Origin: Polychytrium aggregatum
Taxonomy: Eukaryota > Chytridiomycota > Chytridiomycetes > Polychytriales
Assembly: GCF_025602895.1 (NCBI RefSeq)
Contig: NW_026516346.1
Coordinates: 35,139-99,138 of the forward strand
Reading direction: 5' to 3'
Length of the DNA stretch: 64,000 nt
Both the position numbers and the translations under genes were made by a program. This document shows positions 11,696 to 23,800 of this stretch, piece by piece. Every line of letters starts with the position of its first letter. Within the stretch, counting starts at the first letter, position 1. The notes under the pieces were generated by a model that did no database searches, was not told the DNA's origin, and saw nothing but the letters and a program-made list of their open reading frames with translations.

Positions 11696-11881
11696 CCACA
11701 GCAAATCCGCCCCGGCTGCGGCCCTTGTGGCACGCCGGCTTTCGGCCTTGGGCGATCTCGCCGCTGCCTCGATTTCTTGCCCTTCTCACCACCACCCCGA
11801 TCAGACCGCTCCTGCATCGGCTTGCTGCTGCTGCTGCTGCTGCCGCTGCCGCCCAACCATCGCTGCAACAAAGCTTTACCC

Positions 11882-12223
11882 ATGTCCGATGACACACCGA
11901 GAGACCGACGGCGCCAGCGTGCCTGCCTGTTATGTGGTCTGATCAAATCCACCAGCCAATTCCAGAACGACGGCTGCGACAACTGCTACGTTTGGGTCAA
12001 GACCGACGTATCCTACTTTGAGTACACCTCCGCAAAGTTTGATGGGGCCATCGCCATGCTGGAGCCCGACTCATCTTGGGTAGCCCGCTGGCAGCGCATC
12101 GACAAGTTCTGCAGCGGCATTTATGCCATCCGAGTATCTGGCCGCATCTCCAAAAACCTGGAAGATCGCCTGGCTGATGAAGGCTTCAAGTATCGTCCGC
12201 GCGACGGATCGGCGCAAGAATAG
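11882..12223 (+). CDS. SPT4: Transcription elongation factor Spt4 (DSIF small subunit)
   Basis: Small zinc protein that pairs with Spt5 to form DSIF, a processivity factor for RNA polymerase II in the nucleus. A single uninterrupted exon encodes 113 aa, within the family range (about 100-120). The N-terminal zinc site CLLC...CDNC is intact, followed by the family segment on Spt5-contacting strands (YFEYTSAKFDGAIAML, DSSWVARWQRI, GIYAIRVSG). The ATG at 11882 was chosen because the frame upstream is long only by composition and runs into a (CTG)n/(GCC)n tract at about 11822-11851 that would lie in the 5' UTR. Upstream lies one arm of the large inverted repeat at 10613-11695, so the promoter region has been copied in inverse orientation. 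Confidence 0.95.
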   Translation: MSDDTPRDRRRQRACLLCGLIKSTSQFQNDGCDNCYVWVKTDVSYFEYTSAKFDGAIAMLEPDSSWVARWQRIDKFCSGIYAIRVSGRISKNLEDRLADEGFKYRPRDGSAQE

Positions 12224-12754
12224 GGGACCTAAAGACACAACCGGATGGATCGTCGCCATCGACTCAGCGCTGGTGCATCCGCACGATGCAGTCTCGCCCC
12301 TCGGAATCCTCACACGGCCCCCAGAGATCATTTCCCCACATCCTCCCATTCACCTCCTCGCCTTGCAAGTCCTCGGGCTCCAGAAATTGACTCCTATACT
12401 CCCCCTCGTCATATCATTCTCTCCCGCTCGTATCATCCGGTGCCGTATAGGTGTTACGTTGATGTGCATGAACGCAGCGACCACAATACAGTGGTCGAGC
12501 AGAACGTTGTTCGGACCAGAGAATCTGCTGAATGTCTTGTACCTTTCTGTCCCCGGCTTTATTCAAGACTCCACAATCGATTGGGAGCGGGGTCTCCGAG
12601 TCGGGACGTCGACTCGGACAAAGTCTAGGCAACACGAGCCAATTTGCCATCGTCTGTGTTGATTCGAGGCTTGACTCTTGTTTTTGCGGTTCAGTGAGCC
12701 TGAGGCCTTCGGACTTGGACGTCCGCAGTGGCAGCGATCCCGAAGCCATGATTG
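12224..12754. other. Intergenic, convergent 3' ends
   Basis: This 531-base gap separates SPT4 and the minus-strand gene at 12755. Open frames are present but without a domain or Met-initiated homology signal. I see no gene, repeat or RNA in it. Confidence 0.5.
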
Positions 12755-14057
12755 CTAGTCAAGCAACTCGACCGCCACCTTCAGAAGCTCCAGCATCCTC
12801 ATGTATGTCGCTGCTTCAGCAGTTTTGCTCTGCTCCTCCAGATAGGCTGGAGGGAGAGCCAGATCGCCGATCCTGGAGTCCAGGTCTTGGAGCTTTTCGC
12901 TGTCCAGTCGCATGTATTCCTGGAGAATCAGGTCTCTCGCTTCGATGTAGGCCAGCTGCATCTGCTGGCCCAGGAGCTGCTTATCAGCATCGGGGCTGGT
13001 AATCATGTGCTGAAGCTCCTGACGGAACTGCGAGTCAACGCTCTGCCAATCCTTGTACAGGCTGCCGCTCGAGTCCATCGGCTGTATGCCGCCGGGCAGC
13101 TCGCTCTCGACGCCCTGTAGTTCAGAGGGCCCGATGGTCGCAATGGCCGAATCCGACAGCGCCGCATTTGGAGCCATCGCAGCTTCGGGTGGGATTGAGT
13201 TGGAGTGGCATTCGGGGTCCTGGCTTTGGGAGCGATGGGCGGAGAACATGGCTCCCAAATCGACATGTTCATGCTCGCTCTCCGGCTGGTACCGACTGTG
13301 CTGAAACCGAGGGACTTTGTTGCGACGGAGGGCCAGCCGGCTCTGCATCAGAGTCACACCGAGACAGTCGGGAACCATTTCCTCGAGTTTCGTACAAAGC
13401 TCTGCCAGTGTCTTGTCTGGCTGGCACCTGCATGACGAGGCGATACCCGCAGCGGTCAGTATTCGACGACTCCAGAACCAGCAGGGCTCTTGGTGCACTC
13501 GTTCATCGACTCTGAATTCGATTCCCGGTCCGGCTGCATACATGACCCGAGGCCCGCTCTCCATGGTGAAATTGGCTGTGTCGCGACGAGTGTGTCGATG
13601 ACGAATATGTCGTCGAAGGGAGCAGAGACCAAAGTGTGCAGATGGAAAGGCAGTTTTCCAGAGCTGAACCCGGGGCACATAGCCGTATCTGTTGGCATGG
13701 AGGGCTTCTCCGACACCAAGCAAAGCCGTGAAGGGGACGACGAGAGAGCCGGTGTCGCACGACACAATATCTGTCAAAGACATCCGTCAAAGGATCGGCC
13801 AGGTTGAGGAGACATGGCGATGCCGGTCCTGCCGAGGCATGGCTGGATCTTGTGTCCAAACGCACAACTAGAATGTAATTGCCTTTGTGCGGCTCGACAG
13901 GCTCGATTTTCCGTCGGTAGGTTGGGTTGGCTTGCAGGGTGATGTTGAATAAGCAGCGGGACATCTTGCTGTCGAATCGCAATGCTGTCTCCATCTGGGT
14001 CCTGAATACACAATCACCAGTCGCTCGCCATGACGAGTCACAGTACCCTCGATTCAT
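12755..14057 (-). CDS. Unknown protein, 5' structure uncertain
   Basis: The main exon, about 13770 down to the TAG at 12755, encodes a protein I do not recognise. Its C-terminal 110 residues are predicted mostly helical and rich in Glu, Gln, Leu and Asp (SGSLYKDWQSVDSQFRQELQ, ARDLILQEYMRLDSEKLQDL, TYMRMLELLKVAVELLD), suggesting a coiled-coil or helical bundle. The middle is acidic and Ser-rich. An ATG at 13783 could start this exon (MSLTDIVSC), but an open upstream frame from 14057 (MSRCLFNITLQANPTYRRKI, then EPVEPHKGNYILVV) looks coding. It can be joined by removing about 90 bases with GTTTGG...TTTGACAG in phase, giving ...ILVVHIVSCDTGSLVVPF. Function is not assigned. It is convergent with SPT4. 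Confidence 0.5.
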
Positions 14058-14374
14058 ACGCCGTGGGAGGACGGAGGGCGATCCACACTCATCATTCGGA
14101 GGCTGTCGAGGCGGTTCTCTTGATTGTGCATGGCCTGGTGCATGGCCTGGCGCATGCGGCCTTTCAGGAGCCGCAGGTTCGATTAAAATAGCACAGCATC
14201 CTGGACGAGCCGACCGCCCATATCGGACGATGTGGATGTTCGTCGAGATGGGCTACATGAATCGCTGTCGGACACCATGCTCTTCGGTTCTCAAACCAAC
14301 GGTCAAGACGACATCCCGAGGTCCAGCGTCCCATCCGAGTCGGAACAGACCACATCGTGTTGGCGCAAAGCCCT

Positions 14375-17300
14375 TCAATTGCCTGATGGATTCAACGCCA
14401 CTTGCACATTCATGAAGATCACCACGATCACACACGCCGTCATAAACAGCAAGCAAAATATAGCAACATAGACCGACGGAATGTAGCGGGTGATAAAGTA
14501 CGGGAGTGCTTCGAATGGCCTCTGATCGATCACGACGGATTGATGGATCGATTGCGTGCCCATTTCCGGATCGTGCAGCTTGATCGAGATGATTTCAGTG
14601 CGATGGCTGGCGATGGACATGCGCTTCTCGTTCAGAGCCCCCGAGGTTCCAGTGCGGCTGGTGTCCTCTCGACCGGCTCCAGTTGTCATCGACACCATTG
14701 AAGACTTCGACAGCCCACCTGCAGCAAGGCGCTCGTTGCTACTGGCCATGATTCTGCGGCTCATTTGGGCAGCAGCCATCTGCCGTCTGGGATCAGGAGT
14801 CTCGAGCAGAGCCCGGTTGCGGGGGCGTTTTCCCGTGAGGGCCGCACCGACTGACGACTGACCAGAGACTCCGCCAGAACTGATACTCGTCCCAACGCTC
14901 ACGGCCGAGACTTCGTTGATGCACCAGGTTCTCGGCCGCATTTGTGTGCGAGAGATGCTGGTGGAGTTCATGCGCGACATTGGGCGGGGCATGTTCATCA
15001 TGTCGTCGTTGCTGCTCTTGACAATGTCGATCACCGGGATCTCCATGTGCTTTCGGTCCTTGACTTGGGCCTCAATAGAGCCCGACTCGAACGGCACCAC
15101 CTCCGGCAGCTTAGAGTCGGATTTGGATGCGAGTGGGAGCTCCAAGTCCTTGCCGGAGGAGACGTTTGACAGCCGGTCAGGTCTGGATCCATCCGCTTCG
15201 CTCCGTACATCGTTATTGGACTTTGCCATTCCCATCATCCGTGGCGCCAGACGCCCCATGGGAGCCGGCGAAAGCCCCGTGGCTGAGTGACTACTGGTCA
15301 TTCTCGACACTATTGGCTGTTCAACCGTCAGCTCGTCCCGAGAGGTTCGCATGGAAGGCTGGGACGGTGTTGCGCGAATCAACGACGATAGTGGAGGACT
15401 CGCTTGAGCCACCGCGAGGACCAATTGCCCCGGAGGCGGCGTTTCGTGCTCTTCAGCACTGGGTTCTGAAAATTTGATTCCCTCATCAACCGAAGAGTAG
15501 CGCGGAGTCCCGTGCGAGAGCGAAGTATTGCTCTTGGAAGTAGTGGCAGCAGCCTGGGATCCCATTGGAGATCCCATTGGAGATCCCACTGGGTATCCCA
15601 CATGGCTGTCGCTCAGATTGGCAAAAGTCGGCGACTTGAGACTCTCGCTGAGTCGCGAACAGTATCCCGACGAATCTCGGGCCTTCTCTTCGACGCTGGT
15701 CTGGTACTCGGACCCCACGCTCTGCTGTCGTTCCAAATTGCGCTGGATGACTTGAGCTACGCTGATGGCTTCTTCGCTATCGATGGTCATCAATGGGCTG
15801 AGCATCTGTATCCGGCTGAGACTGTTGCGACTAATCGAGCTTGGCGGACTTGCAGCAACCAGATTGACAGAAATGTTCTTGAGATTGGCTCGTATGGGAG
15901 CATTGGGCGATAATTGGGAGGTTGCATGCACAGCTGTCGAAGTGGCCTGGCCGGCCGCCGCCTCCTTCTCCATGGCATCGAGATCTATCACCCTTTCCTT
16001 CGAAGGGACTCTTGCGCTGGCGCTGATGCTCTGAACGCTATCGGCATGGGCTGGTCGGATAACGGACCGCTCTCGCGGGGCGGAGGAGTACAGAGACCCC
16101 CTGCTGATCCCAGGTGCAATTGACGTGTTTGTGTGCTCAGCCAGCGAAAGCTGGGGGTTCGTTTCTTGAACCGAACTGATCGATGCTTCTGAGTTCAGAC
16201 GCTGGTGAAGTTTTCCGTATTCGAATGTCTTTCCGCGATCGATTCCAAGTCTTTCGAAGTTGGTATGAGGCAGATGATAGACAAAGTCAAAGTCGTCTTC
16301 GTCGTCGTCAGATGCCTTCTTCTTATAGTTTGTATCCATGTACAGAAACTCGAGCTCATCCAAGACACTTTGGTTGAGCTCTGGCGTTCATTCAGCATGT
16401 TCATCCGAATGCATGTTCATTCAAAGGCACCAGCTGTCAGCTTTGATCGGTGCGTATCAAGTGCGGACTGAACGATGCTCAAACGACACTCAAGCGTGAT
16501 CCACAGAAGGTCGCTCTCAGGTAGAGCTCCAGCGCAGCGTGAGCTATCGTCGCGCGATGGCATTTCCACCGACATGGGTCATAAGCACGTATACATGTAT
16601 GTGTGCCACGATGATGATATTGCCGGACGAGCCCTCGAATGCCTGGTACTTACCCTTGTTGCGCCTTGAGAGAAAGATATATACCATATACGGAATGATG
16701 AAGTTGGACAGACTTGCAAAGAACAGCGAGCTCCAATTGACAATTTGTGTGAGCCAGTCACCCGTTTGGAAGGGGATAACGAGAATGAACGGCAAAACGG
16801 CAGCAAAGAAGGTTGCCCACTCTGAGCAACGTTCGAGGCAGGCGCCGTATTTGTTTCGCAGTTCGCCACGGATTCCGCACAGAGATCGAGTCGGCGAATT
16901 AGTGAATGAGTCAAGTTGAGTGAGGGTGGAGTGGGTCAGTTTGAAAGGCTTGAAGATCCAAAGCAAGCCAAATGTCGCCGTGGGTGCCTGCACAGGTGTT
17001 TCTCTGGCACAAGCACCATGGCCGAGGTCCTAGTTCACAGCTTACCATGAGAACAAAATCCGCTCGTAACAAGGTTGAGTCGCATAATGATTATATACAC
17101 AGGTATCGTCGGTAGAAGCACGGTGATGGAAAAGATGAGATTCAGAATCACAATCATGAGCACGAGAACTGGGCTATTGGCTGCGGTGTTGGTCAGAAAC
17201 GAGCTGATGATGTTGGAGTTTTCTGGAATCGGCACCGTCACGGCTCCTAAGAGAGTTGTTTGTACGATGAGATGCTGTGGAGACGAAGGCCAGCGCGCAA

Positions 17301-19497
17301 TTTGCCCACGACCCCGTGTTGTTGACCATACTGACGAGCACTATTGGTATCCAGCCCGTCGCAACAGATTCTACGGGCACTTTGGGATTACCAATGATTC
17401 CGACAAAGATGAATTGAATGGTGGGCAGCCACAGCGACCAAAATATAGATTTGAATATGGACACATCCTTGTGCTTTGTGTTGAGCCACGAGGGTATCTG
17501 AGTGATGAATGCTGTGTTGTGATGGTATTCATGTCAGTAAAAACACGTCGAGCAACTCCAACGACTGCACTTGCTCGAGCCCAGGTGAATTGGTGCCAGA
17601 CGGGCATGAGAAATGCCACCTATGATGCGTGCGGATAGTGCAGCGTGCGAGCATGATGCAGCGTGCAGAGTTGGTGCAGCGCAGGGTCGAGGTGAGCGGA
17701 TGATGTCATTACCATAGTTGAACATCACGGTTCCGACGACTTGCGAAACGTCCTTGGTCTCAGGGTGGATCAGGGACCAGTTGAGGCCTTGCGAGATGAA
17801 CATGATGCACCAAATCACGATCACCGACACTGTCAAGAGGAACGAGACTGGGAAAGCCAACCAAGCATCGTGAATAACCTCAGCTCGGACGAGAAGGCAG
17901 CTATGCGATACATTACGCAAACTCGGTCACCGTACACCGCATGCTTCGGGCCACTCTACGCCCCGCCACAAGACTGTGGTCCTTCCCATTACTTACAAAA
18001 TTGGACGATAATGTTGTCATTGAGGTTGAGGGCCGACAAAGGTGCACACACAAATATGAAAACCTGCCGGTTCACAGCACCGTTGGAAAGTAAAGCCACA
18101 GCATCACAGGTGAGTTTGAGTGCAACAGTCGGGGTATGCCCATGCTCACGCCAATGCTAATCCGGGTTGATTTGATCCGTGTTCATTGCCAAGGCACTGC
18201 GGCAGCTACCACCGCGCTAGCGAGTCAATGGACAGCACGCATTACCAAATATCCAAGAGTGAAGAGCATGATCGTGTTCTGAAACGGTGAGTTTGCATCG
18301 ATGTTTCCGGGTTGGCAGATGAATCCAGATTGACTCCATGGGTAGATTGCGAATCCACAGGTCTGCCCAAAGACGACGCCGATAACTGCGTCGAGTTGCT
18401 GGTCGAACAAGCATCAGTACGGAAGTGCAAACATATGGAAAGATCAGCCAGTGGCCAAAGGGTTGATTCGGCAGCTCAGGCTATCACGGAGGCAGGTGCG
18501 TGCAAACGACTTGGTAAAGCAGACCATCGTGAGCACACGCCGACGGTTTGTGGCATAGCGAGCCTTGAGACCCGCAGCAGCTGCCCATGCTTTACCTGGC
18601 ACGCCAAAACAATCGTGGCGATGTTGACGGACTGCATTGACAAATAGAGAATGACGTGCATGGCATAGTACGCCTTGCGGCCGTAGAATTGATGCACCAG
18701 TGTCACGTACTCGACATTGCGCTGGAGTAAAATACACGGCCACAGGCCGAGATAGAGCTGCAGTCAATGTCTGAAGAATCGTCCACACGCCAACCTGCAA
18801 CGGCCAAGGGTGTCTCGCCGAGTGCACAACAGATGGCTGAAGTGAATCGAGAGTGGACGCAAGCATGCCGCGCAGAGCAGTGGGTACCCCACCTGGAATC
18901 TCTCATTCCCAGGAAATGCCGTGAGGGCTTCAGTCAAATAGAGGGATCCCAGGCCAGAGAGCAAGGCGAAAACGAGAAAGGCTATGGTTGGGCTACAGTC
19001 AAGAGCGTTGGGGCAATAAAAGCAAGTCAGATATGCGCCTGAGGACAGCGAGCATAAAACCTCAATCGAGGGTTTTGTCCTGGTGCAATCGCTTGGCGCT
19101 GCAATGGTATCATGGCTGGACACTCGCTCCTGCTCAGTACTTACGCAAACCACCCGCACTGCTGATAGAGAAGGGGTATGGTCACGATTCCTGTGGAATG
19201 ACGAGTCGCCGTTGACGACGGGTTATCATCAGACAATGGCGGCAGAACCGCGGATGCTTGGTAAACCGACGAGCCGCGGCAGGGAACCGAGGTGATTGTC
19301 AAACTGATAGACCTACCCGGCCCCATGATGCTGCTGGCAAGCAGCCCAACACTGCCGACAAAGCCGCTGGAAGCGATTGAACAAATGCAGATGAGTTCCA
19401 TTGCTACTGCTCCTCCCCGCAAGACCAAGATGGACCACGGAGGCCTTTGTTGTGGGTATCCCATCGACCACCAGAGTCCTCGTCGAGCTGTCCCCAT
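14375..19497 (-). CDS. Amino-acid-permease-like transporter with long C-terminal tail
   Basis: Eleven minus-strand exons join in phase to 1112 aa: 19317-19497, 19145-19190, 18893-18992, 18596-18721, 18246-18398, 17997-18063, 17713-17883, 17392-17511, 17046-17246, 16654-16821 and 14375-16380. The first ten encode a polytopic transporter of the AAAP (Aa_trans) type: GSVGLLASSIMGPG, IVTIPLLYQQCGW, LTEALTAFPGNERFQ, AFITQIPSWLNTKHKDVS and FIIPYMVYIFLSRRNK are typical landmarks. The last exon adds about 665 residues, acidic then Ser/Thr-rich with Met-Gly-Ser-Pro repeats. It ends in another hydrophobic helix (VYVAIFCLLFMTACVIVVIF) 12 residues before the stop. The join RRNKELNQSVLDELEFLYMD is supported by strong GTAAGT and CAG sites, so tail and transporter are one gene. 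Substrate is unknown. The ATG at 19497 precedes TM1; a second ATG lies 33 codons downstream. Confidence 0.8.
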
Positions 19498-20170
19498 TCA
19501 AGCTCTCCGGAGAATCATCGGCGATTGCTGTGTCGGCTTACACATTTTTAATATAGATATCGGACATGCTTCGCTGTCTGAAGAATCTCAGTGCAACTAG
19601 GAGGGAGTGATGACGATCGTTGTGGCAAGATTTGCGAGCGTCGAGAAAATGCAGAGGATGAAATCGACAAGACGAGTAAATGGAATTGAGACGGCGAGAA
19701 CGGGAGAACGAAAGAGGGAGGGTGAGCAGAAAGTTGAATCGGCTCGGGCAGTGGAGATGCACACCCGTTCGTCATCGCCCGACATGTCGCAGCATATCTA
19801 AGCTTGACCATATCTTCACGCACTGCCGATATACCCCGGATCTAGAGCCTGACATCACATCCGGCAGAGCGCCATCAGCTGATTCGCAGGCAGGCGCCCG
19901 ACGACATATTGAACAAGCGTGATTGGGCCGATGTGAAGTTGTGTGCTCCGATAGGGTCTGCTGCTGAGGCCGGCGATCCAAGCGACAAGTCCGGCCCACA
20001 GACTTGCCCACACCTTGACAAAGCCCTATTACTCTCCTTGAACTGCTTGCGCCGATCAGGTCCTGGTCGATTCCATGGACCGCAAGAGAGACTTTCTCAA
20101 TTATCTAGTGCAAAGTTTACCATGAACTGCTGTGCCGACAGGTCAAAGCATCCAGGCTCTCATATCGATA
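19498..20170. other. Intergenic, promoter side of the transporter gene
   Basis: About 670 bases between the transporter start and the short transposon at 20171. The stretch holds AT-rich patches (ACATTTTTAATATAGATA near 19540) close upstream of the transporter ATG, a plausible core promoter. No ORF with a recognisable product, no repeat array. Confidence 0.4.
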
Positions 20171-20666
20171 CAGCCAATCCAGCGAGAAACGGGACTATCT
20201 CCTGGCATAAGGCTCCAAGCACAGTCTTGAATACACTTGGTCGATCTCCTGCGTCGATGTGGGAGTGTAGTGCATCCACTCGATGTGGGAGTGTAATGGA
20301 TGCATTCGACCCTCTGGACAGCTCCATGATGTATCGATATCAAGATACTCGGCCTTCTCGAGTCGCTTGGCTTCCTGGCACTGTGAGCATACCTGGAGAT
20401 CGAGTCACTTGAATCGCCGTCGCCTGGCGGGTGTCTTTCGCTTGCGGAGAGCCATCTGAGCGAGAAAGCGTCCTTGATTCCGATCCAGAAACGCATCTCA
20501 CAAGTGGCCCATTTGTGGGTCATCTGGTCACCGAATGCAAACGATGGCTCTCAGTGCAGCGATGCGGAAATCGAGTGTGTGGCGAATGGTCGTGGCCAGC
20601 GCGCGTAACAAAACATTTGATCAATCGTCAAAATCACGGGTGTCCCGTTTCATATTGGATTGACTG
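20171..20666 (-). mobile_element. Short Fanzor-derived element (deletion derivative) with TIRs and TA flanks
   Basis: A 496-bp element bounded by TA on both sides (20169-20170 and 20667-20668). Its ends match those of the full element at 31599: left GAGAAACGGGACT, right TGTCCCGTTT, with ATTGGATTGACTG at the tip. Inside, on the minus strand, are the end of a DDE transposase (TGCGTTTCTGGATC), a Lys/Arg-rich start like the Fanzor N-terminus, then a zinc-ribbon half reading VCSQCQEAKRLEK. The Fanzor core between them is deleted. A 26-bp unit starting CGATGTGGGAGTGTA is duplicated at about 20262-20313. It is non-coding as a protein and probably moved in trans. Confidence 0.85.
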
Positions 20667-20855
20667 TAAAACAGCACTTGCCCCCAAGCCCTGTCGGGAT
20701 GCAGATCCTTGATCAAGGAAACTCATCTTTTAAGTGTGGATGAGCATCATTCCGCTGTCATTAGCCTACCCAGGGTAGATGGAGCGCTCAGTACCGCCAG
20801 GGTCCTTACAGTCATCGAGGAGACAGTATTCTACTTTAAAATCCGATCATGCTGT

Positions 20856-23800
20856 TTATTGAGAGTTCCAGCGGCTCTGGGGATGTCTTGATCGACTCAC
20901 ATGGAGCTGCGGTGATATCTGTTTGAGACGGCGCTCCAACTCGCCAAACAGTGATGACTCCATATCGCCACAGTCTAAATGCTGGAGGAGGGGCATGCGG
21001 GGGAGCCCTTCGACCGAGGACAAGTTGGAGCAGGCGCGCAAATCTAGTTTCTCCAGGTTTGTCAACTCAGCGGGAAGGCCTTGGAAGGATCGAACCGAGG
21101 CAGGAAGCTGAAGATGCCGAAGGGCAGGCATGAGGGGGCAGCCGCGAAGGCTTGTTGCATGAACTGGGTGCCTTTGCTGGCAATACTCGAGAGTCTCCAA
21201 GCGAGGCAAGATGTTTGGAAGGCCACGCATGCTGCTGATTGACGGCGGCAGCATCAAATGTCGAAGATTTGGCGTGGGCGGAAAGCCTTCGAGCGATGTG
21301 AGCGAACGGCAATGGATGTAAATCCCCTCAATGAACGGTAGATGTTCTGGGAGGCCATGAAGGCTGGAAAGTACTCCGTCCAAATACAAGATCTTCAGAT
21401 TGGGTGTGTATGGAAAAGCTTCGAGGGATGCAAGTTTACTACATCCGCTGAGGCTCATCCAGTTGAGGGACGGCAGGAAGCTTGGCAGTCCATGAAGACT
21501 GGAAAATGAACCGCTCAGTCTCAGTCTCTTCAGACTTGGCAAACCTTCCAGGGACTCGGGCTCGGATGACGATGGCAAATCAAGCTCAACAAGTGGTTCC
21601 CGATAGGTCGTTGGCATGTCAGGGACCACGAGTTCCATTGTGATTCTTGGCACCCACAACCTTGCAAGCTGAGTAAAACCTTGGAGAGACTCGAGTTTGC
21701 TACATTGTGAGAGATCCATGGTCTCAAGGGACCTCAGGACTTTTGGCAGTCCTTCCAAGCTTCGTATTGATGGAGGCAATGTTAACTTGACCAATTTGGG
21801 CATCTCTGGCATTCCATCGAGCGACAAGAGTGAATGGCACATGAGCTCAAGGCTCTCGAGGGATGGCATGGAGCTTGGCAACCCACACAGGCTGGATATC
21901 AGTCCACCCAGCTTCAATCTCGTCAACTTGGGTGTCTGTGGAAAGCCTTCGAGGGACTCAAGCATCGAGGCCTTCGACAGGTCGAGTTCATCAAGCGAGC
22001 ATAGGCGGGCCATTGGCATTCCAAGGACTTTAAGGCCACTTGGAGGCTTCAGCACCGTCAATTTTGGCAAGTTGAAGAGACCCTTGAGTGATGCAAGTTC
22101 AGTGCACCGCGACAAATCCATCACATCAAGTGAATTCAAGATCTCTGGCAGCTCTTCCAAGGTGGCAATTGACTGAGGCAGGATCAACTTTGTCAGCTTC
22201 GGCATCTCGGACATCCCGTGAAGTGTTTTCAGTTGAGTGCAGCCCTCGATATCGAAGCGGCAAAGCGACGGAAGTATTGAGGGCAATCCTTGGAGACTCC
22301 CAACATTTGTAACGAGTTTGAGGTGCTCGAGCATGGGCATATCGGGCATTCCTCTGAGCGACGTAACGTTTTTTCCCTCAAGCTCCAAATCCTTCATGAA
22401 ATCGAACCTCCGCGGCATTCTGAGGAGAGGTTCGGTGTCTTTGGGGGCCAATAACTTCATTTTGGGCTGCTGCTCAATGCTCAACACAACGGAGCGACGG
22501 CTTTCTCTTCGGCGCCATCTCGAATGTTCCTCATCAAAGTCATACCCATCGGGCTGGATTGCGACGTCCATCAAAGGAGGCTCCCACTTTGCCACCGCGT
22601 TGGGAACCTCCAGCACCGATAGACTGCCGTCGCCACCTTTGTGCTGATATCCGATGTATGTTGCATTTTGGTCGACGCTCAACAGGTGGAGTGTCATGCT
22701 CTTATCGGAACTATCTGCCTTGTGGCGGCTTCCGGTGCTCTGCTGCGGGATCCCTACTTCAGAGGCCGCTGCCCCCAAGAAACGTTCGAGAATCTCGCGC
22801 GACTGTTCCATGACCACTTTGAGGATGTTGCCTGACAAGCTCGCTTCGGAAAGCGCTTCGGTGACGACAAGGGCCAACGATATCCAAAATCCATTCGGGA
22901 CTCGATCGGCGGCAGATACGGGCGGCTCTGATTCGGAACCATACTGCTGCTGGGACGACGCTCGGAACCAAGCCATTTTCTTGGCCATACCCTTCAGATA
23001 GAGCGATTGAGGGAGTTTGATGGCTGTTAAGTTCGCGATCGGAGGCAGACCTCGGATCGATTCCAATTGATCGCACATCCACATGTCCAAGATCTTGAGC
23101 GAGTTTAGTTGGGTCGGGAATCCACTGAGCGTCTGGAGTGAGCCCGGGAGACGGAGAGTCTGCAGCTTGGGCAAGGGCGGGAATCCTGCGAGAGTCTCCA
23201 TTCGGCTGCAGCGACCCATGTCTAGCAGTATAATTTGATCAAAGTATTGATAGAGGCAGTCGATGCTCTGGACAAGTGGAGGCAGGTATACGACTCGGAT
23301 GTTCGGCAATTGTGATAGTCCTTTGAGGCTTTCGAGCTTTGCGCACCCGGACAAATCGAGAGAGGCTAGAGCGGGTAGACGCTCTGGCATTCCCTTGAGG
23401 TCAAAGATGTTGCACCGAAGTGTCAAGGATTCAAGTTGGGGCATCTCTGGACATCCGGTCAAGTCTATGACTCTGCCGACAGAGTCGTCGACGGCAAGAT
23501 CTTTGATACGCCTCATGATTCGTGGCCTGTCCGATAGCATGGAGGCTGCGCAGTTGATCAATCGGAGGTGAGCAAGTCCCTGAAGATTATGCAAGATGCA
23601 CAATTCGTGCGGGAGCAGCTTGGAAACTTGCTCGTCGGTGTGGAGTGGATGGTGTTCGAACCGGACGATGCTGTATGTTGAACGGCAGTCAGTAGCGCCG
23701 CATTTGCCCTTACACCGCAGCTGCCCGTTTTCAACCAGCACAATGGAGCTGTCGAGGATCTTGAACTGATCCTGTGGACTGAGTGAGCGGAAAGCGTCGT

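Noticed and set aside
14916-15913. Plus-strand frames of 100-130 codons inside the transporter tail exon
   Set aside because: Antisense shadows of a long Ser-rich coding exon; no ATG-domain combination.
17250-17391. Reading the transporter exon through to SWANCALAFVSTASHRTNN
   Set aside because: Splicing at GTAATC (17391) joins FVGIIG to AVTVPIPENSN in phase and matches the transporter family; the read-through needs an intron too short to be plausible.
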